Counted from the stretch's first letter, positions 17,348 to 27,236 are shown. The stretch: 43,879 nt of DNA from Zetaproteobacteria bacterium (GCA_002753275.1 PEAA01000002.1:106940-150818); one strand, 5' to 3'. Translations and numbers: made by a program. Notes: generated by a model from the sequence alone, not told the origin.

Positions 17348-20300
17348 ATGGGAGCAAGCAATCAACATATTTCAGTCAATACGCATTGGGCCTGGGTGGT
17401 GCTTTTTGTATTGTTGCTCTCAACTTTTGGAGCGTTTAAATATTCAGAGTCTTTGACCAACAACAGTGATGCTCTTCGTTTTCAAGCCAAGGTTTCATTG
17501 GCAGAATATGATATCGTGAAGCGTATGCAGCGTTATGTGCAAATATTGCGAAGTGGTATCGCTTTTATGAAGTCCAGTGAAGAGGTCAATCGTGCGGAGT
17601 GGAAAGAGTTCGTCGCATCATTGGAGGTAGATAACCTGCTTCCTGGTGTGCAAGGCATTGGTTTTTCAGTGATGATTGCGAAGGAAAATCTTCTTGCCCA
17701 TGAGGCCTCTGTTCAGAAAGAAGGATTTCCTGATTATCATGTTTGCCCCGAAGGTGAACGGGATCTTTACAGCGCCATCCTTTTTTTAGAGCCTTTTGAT
17801 TGGCGCAATCAGCGTGCTTTTGGTTATGATATGTATTCAGATTCTGTGCGTCGAGAAGCGATGGACCGTGCCCGTGACAGCGGTGAGGCCGCATTGTCGG
17901 GGATGATTACCTTGGTACAAGAGACCGATCGCAATGTGCAACCTGGATTTCTTGTTTATCTTCCTTATTATAAGAAAGAAGCACCGATCTCAACAGTTGA
18001 AGAGCGCCGCGCTGCGCTGGTGGGCTTTGTCTATAGCCCTTTTCGCGCGCTTGATATGATGCAAGGGATTTTTCCTGATATTGAAGATAGAGATATGAAT
18101 ATTATCGTTTATGATGGAGATAAATTTTCAGCGCACAAATCTGCGATTCTTTATCAGTCAAAAGAGGATGATCATCTTTCGGAATTTAAGACAAGTCGGA
18201 AAGTGACGATTGCGGGTCATACCTGGACCGTTGAATACCGCAGCAGTAAAGCCTTTGATGCAAAACATCAGCATACGCAAGGAGTTGTAATTCTGTTGTT
18301 GGGTGGTTTTGTGAGTTTCTTGGTCTTTTTTATGTTGCGTCAGAATGCAATGCAACATGAAAAAGAGGCGCGAAAGGCCCATGTTTTGGCAGTACAAGAG
18401 TTTCGAGCACGCAGTCGCAGTCAAGTGTTGCAGCAGTTGATTAATGGTGATGTTCTTGAAAAGGTGCTTGAAAGTATTGTCTTGGCATTGCAGAAAGCTA
18501 ATCCTGAAATGCTTTGTAGTATTTTATTGGTGGATAATAAGGCCAAACGGTTGCGTGTCGGAATTGCGCCCAGTTTGCCAGAGTCTTATCATCAATTTGT
18601 TGAATCATTGGAGATTTCATCGGAGAGCTCTCCTTGTGCGCGTGCTGTTTATACAGGGGAGCCGGTGATCGAAGCCAACATTATGCATCATCCCCTATGG
18701 ATAGAATCGCGTGCGTTGGCAGAGGCATTGGGCCTTGCATCATGTTGGTCTTATCCGATCTACTCTTCGACAGGCGAGGTCGTCGCTGTTTTTGTGATTT
18801 ATCATCAATACCTTCATACACCTCATGATGATGAGGTGCGCTTGATTAAGGATGAAGCGCGACTGGTAGCATTGGCCATTGAAAATACGCATAGACAAGA
18901 AGGGCTGCAATTGGCGGCCAAAGTCTTTGGAAATGCTAATGAAGGGATTTTGATTACGGATGCAGCGAGTGCCATTATTGATGTCAATGGTGCCTTTAGT
19001 GCTATTACTGGTTATAGCCGTGATGAGGTGTTGGGAAAAACACCGCGGATTTTGAGTTCAGGTCAGCAGAGCCGTGGCTTCTATGAAGATATGTGGTCTT
19101 CTGTGAATGAGAAGGGCTCATGGATGGGGGAGATTGTCAACCGGCGTAAGAATGGTGATCTGTACTCTGAGTATTTGAGTATCTCGGCTGTGAAAGATAC
19201 CAATAATCATGTCCTTTATTACATTGCACTTTTTACCGATATTACGCAAAAAAAGCTTTCAGAAGAGCTGATTTGGCGGCAAGCCAATTATGACACTCTA
19301 ACGGGGGTTCCTAATCGACGGATGTTTAATGATCGATTGCAAAATGCGATTGAATTGGCGCAACGCAATGGGACAAAAGTTGCGGTGATTATGATTGATC
19401 TTGATCGATTTAAAGAGGTTAATGATTCACTCGGACATGATATGGGCGATATTTTGTTGAAAGAATCGTCGATGCGTATGCAGCATTGCGTGCGCAAGTG
19501 CGACACGGTTGCTCGTTTGGGAGGGGACGAATTTGTCATCATTTTGGAGCAGGTGAAGCATGTTGATGATGTGGCGGCGATTGCCAATCATTTGTTACGA
19601 GAATTGGCAAAGCCTTTCTTCTTGGGGGATGAACAGGCATATATTTCAGGAAGCCTTGGTATTACTTTGTACCCTGATGATAGCCAGGATGCCAACCAAT
19701 TGTTGCGTAATGCGGATCATGCAATGTATGCATCCAAGCGTGCGGGTAGAAACCGTTTTCACTATTTTACCGAAGATATGCAGGCAGAAGCGCTCGATAA
19801 ATTGCGCTTGATTGCGGATTTGCACCGCGCTGTGGAGCACGACCAATTTATGATTGATTGCCAGCCGATGATCGATATGCGTTCAGGGATGGTTACAAAG
19901 GCTGAGGTGTTGATCCGTTGGAATCACCCTTCTGATGGGGTGCTTTATCCCGATCAATTTATTCACTTGGCTGAAGAGTCAGGCGTGATTCATCAAATTG
20001 GTGATTGGGTGTTGCAAGAAGCTGTCGCATTGGCGACCAGTTTACGAAAGAGCTGCCATGAAGATTTTCAAGTAAGCGTCAATATCTCACCCGTACAATT
20101 TATGGGGGAGCAAAGTTTTGCTGGGTGGCAAGAGCTGATTGTTGCCGCCAACCTTAATCCTAACGCTATCATTCTTGAGATTACTGAAAATGTCATGATG
20201 GAGCGTTTGGATATCGCGGCAAGCCATCTGCTTGATTTCAAGAAACATGGTTTACAGGTTGCAATGGATGATTTTGGTACGGGTTATTCTTCGTTGGCTG

Positions 20301-20575
20301 TTTTGAAAAAGTTTGATGTTGATTATTTAAAGATTGACCGGGTATTTGTAGAAAATTTAATTGCGTACAATGAAGATTTAGTGCTATGCGAAGCGATTAT
20401 TATGATGGCTCACCAGTTGGGTCTTCGTGTCATTGCTGAAGGGGTTGATTCACAGAAGAAATTTGATCTTCTCAAGGAGATGGGGTGTGATTTTGTGCAA
20501 GGTGATTTGATAGCTGAGCCTATGCATGTTTTTGATTTTCCTGAGTGGTTAGTGAAAATGGCGCGAAAGCAGTAA
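17348..20575 (+). CDS. Membrane CHASE-GAF-PAS-GGDEF-EAL cyclic-di-GMP signalling protein
   Basis: Large 1075-residue sensor predicted to make and/or break down cyclic-di-GMP. Order: membrane helix (about 14-31), periplasmic CHASE-type ligand domain (about 45-300), second helix (about 312-332), GAF (about 365-510), PAS (about 526-640), GGDEF (about 643-805), EAL (about 815-1065). The GGDEF motif at 725-729 is intact and has an upstream RxxD inhibitory site (RKCD). The EAL motif reads EVL (Glu853), and the other catalytic signatures (NISPVQF, EITE, DDFGTGYSSL, LKID, AEGVD, QG) are present, so both activities are plausible. It diverges from mraZ, and its 3' end overlaps kdsB by 27 bases in antiparallel fashion. 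Confidence 0.92.
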   Translation: MGASNQHISVNTHWAWVVLFVLLLSTFGAFKYSESLTNNSDALRFQAKVSLAEYDIVKRMQRYVQILRSGIAFMKSSEEVNRAEWKEFVASLEVDNLLPGVQGIGFSVMIAKENLLAHEASVQKEGFPDYHVCPEGERDLYSAILFLEPFDWRNQRAFGYDMYSDSVRREAMDRARDSGEAALSGMITLVQETDRNVQPGFLVYLPYYKKEAPISTVEERRAALVGFVYSPFRALDMMQGIFPDIEDRDMNIIVYDGDKFSAHKSAILYQSKEDDHLSEFKTSRKVTIAGHTWTVEYRSSKAFDAKHQHTQGVVILLLGGFVSFLVFFMLRQNAMQHEKEARKAHVLAVQEFRARSRSQVLQQLINGDVLEKVLESIVLALQKANPEMLCSILLVDNKAKRLRVGIAPSLPESYHQFVESLEISSESSPCARAVYTGEPVIEANIMHHPLWIESRALAEALGLASCWSYPIYSSTGEVVAVFVIYHQYLHTPHDDEVRLIKDEARLVALAIENTHRQEGLQLAAKVFGNANEGILITDAASAIIDVNGAFSAITGYSRDEVLGKTPRILSSGQQSRGFYEDMWSSVNEKGSWMGEIVNRRKNGDLYSEYLSISAVKDTNNHVLYYIALFTDITQKKLSEELIWRQANYDTLTGVPNRRMFNDRLQNAIELAQRNGTKVAVIMIDLDRFKEVNDSLGHDMGDILLKESSMRMQHCVRKCDTVARLGGDEFVIILEQVKHVDDVAAIANHLLRELAKPFFLGDEQAYISGSLGITLYPDDSQDANQLLRNADHAMYASKRAGRNRFHYFTEDMQAEALDKLRLIADLHRAVEHDQFMIDCQPMIDMRSGMVTKAEVLIRWNHPSDGVLYPDQFIHLAEESGVIHQIGDWVLQEAVALATSLRKSCHEDFQVSVNISPVQFMGEQSFAGWQELIVAANLNPNAIILEITENVMMERLDIAASHLLDFKKHGLQVAMDDFGTGYSSLAVLKKFDVDYLKIDRVFVENLIAYNEDLVLCEAIIMMAHQLGLRVIAEGVDSQKKFDLLKEMGCDFVQGDLIAEPMHVFDFPEWLVKMARKQ

Positions 20576-21301
20576 TGCCTCGACACGATCGGCATCATGA
20601 GGGGTATCAACGCCAATACAGTTGTAATCACCACATGTCACCGCAATCGTATAGCCATGATGGAGGACGCGTAACTGCTCAAGTTGTTCAGCTTGCTCAT
20701 TGGCGCAGGGGGTGAGTGAGGGATAATCGCATAAAAAATCTTTTTGATAGGCATAGAGGCCGACATGTTGGAGCGCAGGTGCTGCTGCGTTGGTGTTACG
20801 CACAAAGGGGATGTTCGCACGGCTAAAGTAGAGGGCGTGATTCTTTGCGTTGCAAACAACTTTGACGACATTGGGGTCATTGAGATCTTCACTTCGATGA
20901 ATGGGATGCGCCAAGGTTGCCATGGGAAGTTGTGGATCATTTTCAAAAGGGTTGATAACGGCATGAATCGCAGCAGGATCGATTAAGGGTTCATCCCCTT
21001 GAACATTGATCACGACATCACACGCCACATCGGCCATCGCTTCCGCAAGTCGCTCGGTACCACTCTGGTGATCGGGTGATGTGAGGCAGATCGTTGCGCC
21101 AAATGTTTCAGCAACCGTTGCAATCCGTTTGTCATCGGTGGCAACAATCACTTGCCCTAATTGCGTGGCTAAGGCGCGTTCGATCACATGACCAATCATC
21201 GGTTTTCCTGCAATTTGATGCAGTGGCTTACCTGGGAAACGGGATGAATTGAATCGGGCTGGAATACCAATAGCGATGCGTAAAGGGTGCGTTTTTGCCA
21301 T
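20549..21301 (-). CDS. kdsB: 3-deoxy-manno-octulosonate cytidylyltransferase (CMP-Kdo synthetase)
   Basis: Activates Kdo with CTP for lipopolysaccharide inner-core synthesis in the cytoplasm. The N-terminus IGIPARFNSSRFPGKPL is the classic nucleotide-binding signature of KdsB. VINVQGDEPLI, YFSRANIPF and GLYAYQKDFL follow in the expected order. The length of 250 residues is normal. It is the last gene of a three-gene operon (methyltransferase, hldA, kdsB); its start shares one base with the hldA stop (TAATG). Its last nine codons lie antisense to the end of the neighbouring plus-strand gene. Confidence 0.97.
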   Translation of the reverse strand: MAKTHPLRIAIGIPARFNSSRFPGKPLHQIAGKPMIGHVIERALATQLGQVIVATDDKRIATVAETFGATICLTSPDHQSGTERLAEAMADVACDVVINVQGDEPLIDPAAIHAVINPFENDPQLPMATLAHPIHRSEDLNDPNVVKVVCNAKNHALYFSRANIPFVRNTNAAAPALQHVGLYAYQKDFLCDYPSLTPCANEQAEQLEQLRVLHHGYTIAVTCGDYNCIGVDTPHDADRVEALLLSRHFH

Positions 21302-22218
21302 TAATGGGCCTCGATCTCTTGCCAGCTTGCGGTAGCTGTTCCCACTTTTCCAACGACAACACCGGCGGCGCGGTTGGCTGTTTGCGCAGCTTGTAGAGGT
21401 GTATCACCGCGGCAGAGGCAGGCCGTAAAGACAGCAATGACTGTATCGCCAGCACCGGTAACATCAAAGACATCTCGGGCGGCTGTGGGAATATGGTGGC
21501 ATTGCAAACCATCATAGAGGGTCATGCCACGCTCGGAACGGGTAATCAGTGTATAGGTCAGTTGCAGACGATCGTGCAATGTTTTTGCGATTTGTTCGAC
21601 ATTGTGATCATCATTGATCGCTTTCATGCCCGCCATGTCAGCGGCCTCATGAAGATTGGGGGTAATCACATTGGCCCCTTTGTAGGCCTCGGTATGCTCC
21701 GGTTTTGGGTCAATAGCAATCAGTTTTCCACGCAGTGATGTGATAAGTTGCCTTAACATTTCTGCACTGAGTACCCCTTTACCATAATCAGAGAGAATAA
21801 AGGCATTGGCATGGGAGGACAAGGTTTGCACCTGTTGCCATAACCATTGATGACTTTCTTCTCCGAGCTTTTGAACCCACTCACGATCATAGCGTACCAA
21901 TTGTTGATGGCGGGCAATAATACGGGTTTTAATGGCTGTTGGGCGGGAATTGCTTTTGATTAAAACGCCACGCGCATCGACACCCATCCCATTTAATTGC
22001 GTTTTGACCCATTGTCCGGGTTCGTCATCACCAATGACGCCAATCATCGCTGTTGGGGTGAGCAGGGTGTGTAGGTTACGAATAACATTGGCAGATCCAC
22101 CCAATCGTCGATCGACTTGATTGACCGAGACGACAGGGACGGGAGCTTCTGGAGAGATGCGCGTGACATCACCCCAAATAAATTCATCGACAATAATATC
22201 ACCAATGACAGGAATCAT
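21301..22218 (-). CDS. hldA: D-glycero-beta-D-manno-heptose-7-phosphate kinase (single-domain HldA type)
   Basis: Ribokinase (PfkB) family enzyme that phosphorylates heptose 7-phosphate at C1 in ADP-heptose synthesis for lipopolysaccharide. The start VIGDIIVDEFIWGDVTRISP, then LGGSANVIRNL, and the C-terminal anion-hole motif DVTGAGDTVIAVF are characteristic. At 305 residues it has only the kinase domain; the adenylyltransferase half of bifunctional HldE is absent, so a separate hldC-like gene must lie elsewhere if the pathway is complete. It overlaps the methyltransferase gene by four bases and kdsB by one. Confidence 0.93.
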   Translation of the reverse strand: MIPVIGDIIVDEFIWGDVTRISPEAPVPVVSVNQVDRRLGGSANVIRNLHTLLTPTAMIGVIGDDEPGQWVKTQLNGMGVDARGVLIKSNSRPTAIKTRIIARHQQLVRYDREWVQKLGEESHQWLWQQVQTLSSHANAFILSDYGKGVLSAEMLRQLITSLRGKLIAIDPKPEHTEAYKGANVITPNLHEAADMAGMKAINDDHNVEQIAKTLHDRLQLTYTLITRSERGMTLYDGLQCHHIPTAARDVFDVTGAGDTVIAVFTACLCRGDTPLQAAQTANRAAGVVVGKVGTATASWQEIEAH

Positions 22219-23159
22219 GGGTTGAAGTTCGCTTCAAGAACGCGGACAAACGCTTTGGCATGACGGATTTCATCAAGATAACTTAATATTTTACTTATGC
22301 GTCGGCGTAGATAGTTGCCGCGCATGTGGTAACAGAGCGTACCATATTGATGGATCGCTTGGTGGATGCGCTGGGCTTCAGCAGTATCCCATTTAGGCGA
22401 AGGTACCGTAGCTGATTTTTGGAAAAGAATTTGAATGTCGGGTTCATCTTCCGAACTAAAAATTTTGACAACTTCAAATCCAGCCATCTGAGCCATTTGA
22501 ATTAAGGTGTGGTGGGTGAAATTGTAGATGTGCGCAAAATGAAAAAGACGGTCAAAGGTGGCAAAAGGCGCTGATAAGTTTGGGCATTCGATATAAAGGG
22601 TACCATCGTTACGCAATAAACGGGCGATGGTTCGGAGCGCTTTAAGCGGTTCACGAAAATGTTCGATGACATGAATCAAAAGTACCGCATCATGTTGTTG
22701 TGTTGCCTTTAAATCATAAAGGTTGGTATTTTCAACATGGGCATGGAGCACGGATTGGGTGTAGGCATTGAACTCATGGTTAGGTTCCGTTCCGGAAGCG
22801 TTGATGCCATGGGTTTCAAATACCTTAACCGTGCAGCCAATGCCCGCTCCAACCTCAAAAACATCGGCATGGCGTGGTAAAAATGGGCTGACCTGTTGAT
22901 AAATGCGCTCGCCATTGTGCCACGCGCGCATAATGCGCCGAGGGTTTGGGACGGCATCGCCATGGTAATCTTTTCGATAATCTTCGGCATAGTAATCTCT
23001 TAGAGCTTGTTCGCTGGGAAGCGGCATATGCGTGACCAAGCCACAGTTATCGCAGACCGCGGTAATCAATGCTTTTCCATGTCGGTCGTGTTCAGATAAG
23101 GGTGTAAATTGAGAGCCTTGGCAAAGGTTGCACAGCTGCTGTTGGTGATGAGCGTTCAA
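22215..23159 (-). CDS. Class I SAM-dependent methyltransferase with N-terminal zinc ribbon
   Basis: Predicted methyltransferase of the Methyltransf_23-like group. An N-terminal four-cysteine zinc-binding region (Cys10, Cys13, Cys36, Cys39) is followed by a Rossmann fold whose SAM loop is FEVGAGIG (about 101-108). HDAVLLIHVIEHFREPL fits motif II and the helix after it. The start is TTG at 23159, with GAGGAGG about five bases upstream and no nearby ATG. It heads an operon with hldA and kdsB, so a role on a lipopolysaccharide or capsule sugar is a reasonable inference, but the substrate cannot be read from the sequence. Confidence 0.85.
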   Translation of the reverse strand: MNAHHQQQLCNLCQGSQFTPLSEHDRHGKALITAVCDNCGLVTHMPLPSEQALRDYYAEDYRKDYHGDAVPNPRRIMRAWHNGERIYQQVSPFLPRHADVFEVGAGIGCTVKVFETHGINASGTEPNHEFNAYTQSVLHAHVENTNLYDLKATQQHDAVLLIHVIEHFREPLKALRTIARLLRNDGTLYIECPNLSAPFATFDRLFHFAHIYNFTHHTLIQMAQMAGFEVVKIFSSEDEPDIQILFQKSATVPSPKWDTAEAQRIHQAIHQYGTLCYHMRGNYLRRRISKILSYLDEIRHAKAFVRVLEANFNP

Positions 23160-23261
23160 AGAGCCTCCTCTTGTTTCGGGCGCGGATAGTCTCCAAATTG
23201 ATCAAATGTTGCAAGTTTGATGCACGCAATGCCACCGATTTGATGCAATGCGTGCGCTTGG

Positions 23262-25646
23262 TTATGCGAGAATTTGTTTTAATACACGGATCAATTGATG
23301 TGATTCATAAGGCTTTTCTAAGAATGCACTTGGGGGTGTTTTAGGAAATTCGGACTGAATATCTGCCTGTGCATATCCAGATGAGATGATCACCTTCGCT
23401 TGCGGATTCATGGCAAGAATTTTCTCAAAGCACTCCGCCCCCGACATCATCGGCATGGTCATATCGAGAATCACGGCATCAATGTTGCGATGTTCATTGG
23501 CATAAATTTCAAGCGCTTCCATGCCGGAAAAAGCTTGGATGGAGGTGAAACCAATATCTTCAAGACGAGCCTGCAAGATGCGATTGACCAATTCATCATC
23601 ATCAACAATTAATATGTTACCGCTGATATTGTGTTCATCATCTGAATTTTCATGATGATGGACTTGGATGGATTTGTTCGAAATAGGGAAGGAGGCCGTC
23701 ATAATGCTTCCTTGCCCCTCAATCGAATCAATTTTTAAGACGCCATGATGGTGCTTGATAATGCCTAACACCGCGGACATGCCGAGACCACGCCCTGTGA
23801 ACTTGGTGGTGAAAAAAGGGTCAAAGATTTTGGACAACACATGTTCGGACATGCCGCTGCCATTGTCTTCAACACGAAAAGCAACATAGCGCCCGCAGTT
23901 GGCATCCAATTTGTGGCGAGAGCGGTCAAGATATTGCTCATCAATCATATGGGTGAAAGTAGAGACGGTGATGCGACCATTGACATGGTGAATCGCATCG
24001 GAGGCGTTAACAACCATATTTAATAAAACTTGTTCGATTTCAGCGATGTCAAGATCGGCGGGGGGTAGATTGGGGTCAAGTTTGAAATCAACATGGGCCT
24101 TTTCGGCCGAGGCAGAGAGCACACTTTCGATAGGTTCAATGAGATCATTGAGGGTAATCGTTGTTGAGGCGATGCGTCCAGAACCGGCATAGGAGAGCAT
24201 CTGTTTGGATAAACGACTTGCTTGCTTGGCTGCTGAGAGGGCGTCTTTGACGAGTTTATTGACCTCGAGAACAGGGACTTTACGCGCAATCATTTCAAGA
24301 TTGCCAATAATAGGCGTTAGCAAATTGTTAAAATCATGGGCCACGCCACCTGCCAGCAGGCCAAGGGATTCAAGCCGTTCATGTTGCGCTTTTTCGAGTT
24401 CGCCCATGATGCGCTGATTTTCTTGCAGAAGGTTGATGTGTTTTTCCATATCTGTGACAAAAATGGCCGCACCAATGAGATTGTTGTCGTTGTCAAACAT
24501 TGATGAGCCTGAAAGAATAACAGAGATGCGCGAACCATCTTTTCGGTGCAGATGAGAGAGCATGTACTCTTCACCACCATTGGCGGTTAAGAGTCCACCA
24601 TAGCCTGTGGCGCTGAGAACATGCCATGAAATATCACGATGGATGTCACGGATAACCGCAAGCGCATAAGGTTCATCGTCAATAGAGACATACATTAAAC
24701 CAATCTCAGAATCAAAAGAATCACCATTGCTGCGCTCAGAGATAAAAGCACGACCAAGCCCCATGGGACGATCACTGGGGTTGGAGAAAAAGTAGCTGAA
24801 GTATTCATCGTGCTGTGGCCGAATAGATGCTGGCATCAGCTGGGTGATAGGCTGGTTTTTTAGCCCATCGCGTTCAAATTGAAAGGTTGCTTCGGCATGC
24901 CTGTTAGCGCAGACGATATTTCCAGTTTGATCAACAAGAATCAGTGAAATCGGTGCCTTCTCCATGTTGGCAAAGGCTCTGCTTTTGTCGCTGTTGAACT
25001 GCTTTTGAAGTTTTTCAGCTGCCGATTTAAAGACGCGACTACTGAATGGCTCAATATGTTCGTCATCAATCAACGATTCCATGGTTCGATTGCTCAGTTC
25101 ACCATTTTCATAGCCCAGTAACTCGAGTAGCGCGGGGTTTGATGTTTTGATGACGCCTTCTTTGTCGATGGTCATTAAACCATCCGACATGTGTTCAGTG
25201 ACTTTATGAAGGTGACTACCGAGATAACGGTTTGCCTCTGCAAGAGCCGTTTGTTGATGGTGTAGATGTAAAAAAACGCGAATTTTATTGATGAGAATCT
25301 GTTTGCTAATAGGTTTGATAAGGAAATCAAACGCACCGATATCAAAGCCTTGCTCAACATAAATTTCATTATGATCGCCGGCGGTGATAAACAAAATCGG
25401 CGTGTTGTCATGAATGGGGTCTTTTTTGATCTCTTTGGCCAATTCAAAGCCAGTCATGACGGGCATGTGAACATCAATAAGAAGTAAGCTTGCGCGATGT
25501 TGGCGTAAATAATGAAGCGCCTCTGCTCCTGATGGGAAAATGACAACATCCCAACCCGAAGACTCAAGCATCATTTCGAAAATTTGACGATTGGTGGCGT
25601 TGTCATCGACAACGAGAACACGATCTTGCACGCTTGATGTTAACAA
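23262..25646 (-). CDS. Hybrid sensor histidine kinase (REC-PAS-PAS-HisKA-HATPase-REC)
   Basis: Soluble 794-residue phosphorelay protein. It has an N-terminal receiver with phospho-acceptor Asp58 (LLIDVHMP), PAS-like regions (about 150-210, 225-340 and a partial third before the kinase), and a HisKA helix with phospho-acceptor His437 in GGVAHDFNNLLTPI. The HATPase N box (NMVVNASDAIHH) and G boxes (RVEDNGSGM, GRGLGMSAVLG) follow, and a C-terminal receiver has Asp728 (VILDMTMP). No membrane helix is present, so it senses a cytoplasmic signal or partner. The start is TTG at 25646 with GGGAGGGG about seven bases upstream. No dedicated output gene is adjacent. Confidence 0.93.
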   Translation of the reverse strand: MLTSSVQDRVLVVDDNATNRQIFEMMLESSGWDVVIFPSGAEALHYLRQHRASLLLIDVHMPVMTGFELAKEIKKDPIHDNTPILFITAGDHNEIYVEQGFDIGAFDFLIKPISKQILINKIRVFLHLHHQQTALAEANRYLGSHLHKVTEHMSDGLMTIDKEGVIKTSNPALLELLGYENGELSNRTMESLIDDEHIEPFSSRVFKSAAEKLQKQFNSDKSRAFANMEKAPISLILVDQTGNIVCANRHAEATFQFERDGLKNQPITQLMPASIRPQHDEYFSYFFSNPSDRPMGLGRAFISERSNGDSFDSEIGLMYVSIDDEPYALAVIRDIHRDISWHVLSATGYGGLLTANGGEEYMLSHLHRKDGSRISVILSGSSMFDNDNNLIGAAIFVTDMEKHINLLQENQRIMGELEKAQHERLESLGLLAGGVAHDFNNLLTPIIGNLEMIARKVPVLEVNKLVKDALSAAKQASRLSKQMLSYAGSGRIASTTITLNDLIEPIESVLSASAEKAHVDFKLDPNLPPADLDIAEIEQVLLNMVVNASDAIHHVNGRITVSTFTHMIDEQYLDRSRHKLDANCGRYVAFRVEDNGSGMSEHVLSKIFDPFFTTKFTGRGLGMSAVLGIIKHHHGVLKIDSIEGQGSIMTASFPISNKSIQVHHHENSDDEHNISGNILIVDDDELVNRILQARLEDIGFTSIQAFSGMEALEIYANEHRNIDAVILDMTMPMMSGAECFEKILAMNPQAKVIISSGYAQADIQSEFPKTPPSAFLEKPYESHQLIRVLKQILA

Positions 25647-25724
25647 AGTGAATCCCCTCCCAACCCATATCTGTCGTCAATAGGATCGAAAACTTTGCCC
25701 AATTGTCAACAGATAAATTGAGTC

Positions 25725-26804
25725 TTAATCTCGGTTATTACTGTTTTCGGCTTGAAGTTGCCCGCATGCGGCCGAGATATCCATCCCCCTCGATTCACGC
25801 ACAACGGTGACAATGCCCGCTTCCACCAAGCGTTGTCGAAATTGCGACACAGTCTCAATACTTGGGCTTTTGTAAGCGGTGTCGTGAAAGGCATTGAAAG
25901 GGAGTAGATTGATGGTGCAGCCAAGGTGGTTGATCCATGCAATGAGTCGTTCGGCATCCGCCAAAGAGTCATTGACGCCTTGTAGCATTACATATTCGAT
26001 GAGTACCCGTTTGTGATCATAGGCCGCAATGTAATCGGTGACTGCGCGCATTAGTGTAGCGAGGGGGTATTTTCGGTTGATGGGCATGATTTGGTCGCGT
26101 GTGGCATCATCGGTGGCATTGAGCGAGACCGCAAGGTTGCAAGGGAGTCTCTCTTCAATCATGCGGTAGATGCCGGGAACAATCCCTGAGGTTGATAGTG
26201 TCACGCGTCGAGGAGAGAAGGCCATGCCCTTGGGATCTGTCACAATACGAACAAAGCGAGAGACCTCGTCATAGTTGTGCAGGGGTTCGCCCATGCCCAT
26301 AAGAACAAGATTTCGGGGCATTTGTCCGCTGATTTGTGCAGCAAGGAAGATTTGACTCACCATCTCTGCCGCACGCAATTGTCGTTTAAGTCCAAGTTGG
26401 GCGGTTAAACAGAAGCCGCAGCCCATTGCACAACCGACTTGTGTTGAGATGCATTGAGTGAGTCGATTGGCAGTGGGGATGTGTACCGTTTCAATATCGC
26501 TGCCATCTTCCATACGAAATAGGAATTTCCGCGTGCCATCTTGGGATTGTTGATCCGATATTGCTTGTGCTGCAATGGGTTGTGTTTGTTGCGCGAGCCA
26601 ATGGCGAAAGTTGTGTGGGAGCCCTTCAATGTGTGCAATATCCAAATTGCGATGGCGATAAATGGCGGCATTGAGTCGCTCCGCATGGGATGGTTTGATC
26701 TGTTGATCGCGGCAAAGTTGTTCTATTTCAGAGAAAAGCATGCCGTGTAGTTGCAGCGTTGAAGTTTGAGGCTCGGCACTTACGATCGAAAGGGGGGAGG
26801 TCAT
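25725..26804 (-). CDS. rlmN: 23S rRNA (adenine(2503)-C2)/tRNA methyltransferase RlmN
   Basis: Radical-SAM enzyme that methylates C2 of A2503 in 23S rRNA and A37 in some tRNAs. The iron-sulfur motif CAMGCGFC gives the CX3CX2C cysteines 125, 129 and 132. The motif LVLMGMGEPLHNY and a late cysteine (about 347, in SAACGQL) that forms the methyl-carrying intermediate are present. The length of 359 residues is normal. It lies downstream of the ferredoxin gene, but a terminator separates them. Confidence 0.97.
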   Translation of the reverse strand: MTSPLSIVSAEPQTSTLQLHGMLFSEIEQLCRDQQIKPSHAERLNAAIYRHRNLDIAHIEGLPHNFRHWLAQQTQPIAAQAISDQQSQDGTRKFLFRMEDGSDIETVHIPTANRLTQCISTQVGCAMGCGFCLTAQLGLKRQLRAAEMVSQIFLAAQISGQMPRNLVLMGMGEPLHNYDEVSRFVRIVTDPKGMAFSPRRVTLSTSGIVPGIYRMIEERLPCNLAVSLNATDDATRDQIMPINRKYPLATLMRAVTDYIAAYDHKRVLIEYVMLQGVNDSLADAERLIAWINHLGCTINLLPFNAFHDTAYKSPSIETVSQFRQRLVEAGIVTVVRESRGMDISAACGQLQAENSNNRD

Positions 26805-26845
26805 GGGGTATTTTTATTGGATGTGGTTGATAGATCTGCGGCAAT

Positions 26846-26868
26846 AAAAAAAGGGGCTTTCGCCCCTT
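26846..26868 (-). terminator. Rho-independent terminator of the ferredoxin gene
   Basis: On the minus strand AAGGGGC-GAAA-GCCCCTT forms a 7-bp GC-rich stem with a four-base loop (26851-26868), followed by an uninterrupted T tract (A run 26846-26852 on the plus strand). It starts 24 bases after the ferredoxin stop codon. Confidence 0.9.
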
Positions 26869-26891
26869 GATTTAAATCAATGCCATGCAAA

Positions 26892-27236
26892 TTAAAGGCC
26901 GTATTTCGCTTTGTTGGCAGCAATTTCTTCAGAAGATGGAGAGTCGTGATCTTTGGCTTCTGCAAGTTCGAAATCATCACGATCAGTATCACAACGCTCA
27001 TTTAGTGCGATGTTGCCTTCGAATACTTCAGGAACATCCTCTTCAGGATAGATGGCTTCCCACGGGCATTCAGGCTCGCACACAGCGCAGTCGATGCACT
27101 CTTCAGGCGAGATGTAGAGCATGTTTGGATACTCAGCGCTGACCTCTTTGGGTTGATAAAAACAGTCAACAGGGCAAACCGCAACACACGCAGTATCGAC
27201 ACAGTCCTGACATAATTGGGTTACAACAAAAGCCAT
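26892..27236 (-). CDS. fdxA: 7Fe ferredoxin ([3Fe-4S][4Fe-4S], FdxA type)
   Basis: Low-potential electron carrier. The cysteine pattern matches Azotobacter ferredoxin I: Cys9, Cys17 and Cys57 would bind the 3Fe cluster, and Cys21, Cys47, Cys50 and Cys53 the 4Fe cluster; Cys12 and Cys25 match the free cysteines of that protein. A few extra residues sit in the loop between the two cluster motifs (about 28-40), and an acidic tail follows (about 62-105). GAGG lies six bases before the ATG. It is transcribed alone and ends at a strong terminator. Confidence 0.95.
   Translation of the reverse strand: MAFVVTQLCQDCVDTACVAVCPVDCFYQPKEVSAEYPNMLYISPEECIDCAVCEPECPWEAIYPEEDVPEVFEGNIALNERCDTDRDDFELAEAKDHDSPSSEEIAANKAKYGL

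Noticed and set aside
19901-19915. Degenerate EAL motif (EVL) as a sign of a dead phosphodiesterase
   Set aside because: The catalytic glutamate and the other metal and catalytic signatures are kept, and EVL occurs in active members of the family.
23221-23255. Dyad GCACGCA...TGCGTGC after the hybrid kinase gene as a terminator
   Set aside because: The loop is about 20 bases and no T tract follows on the minus strand.
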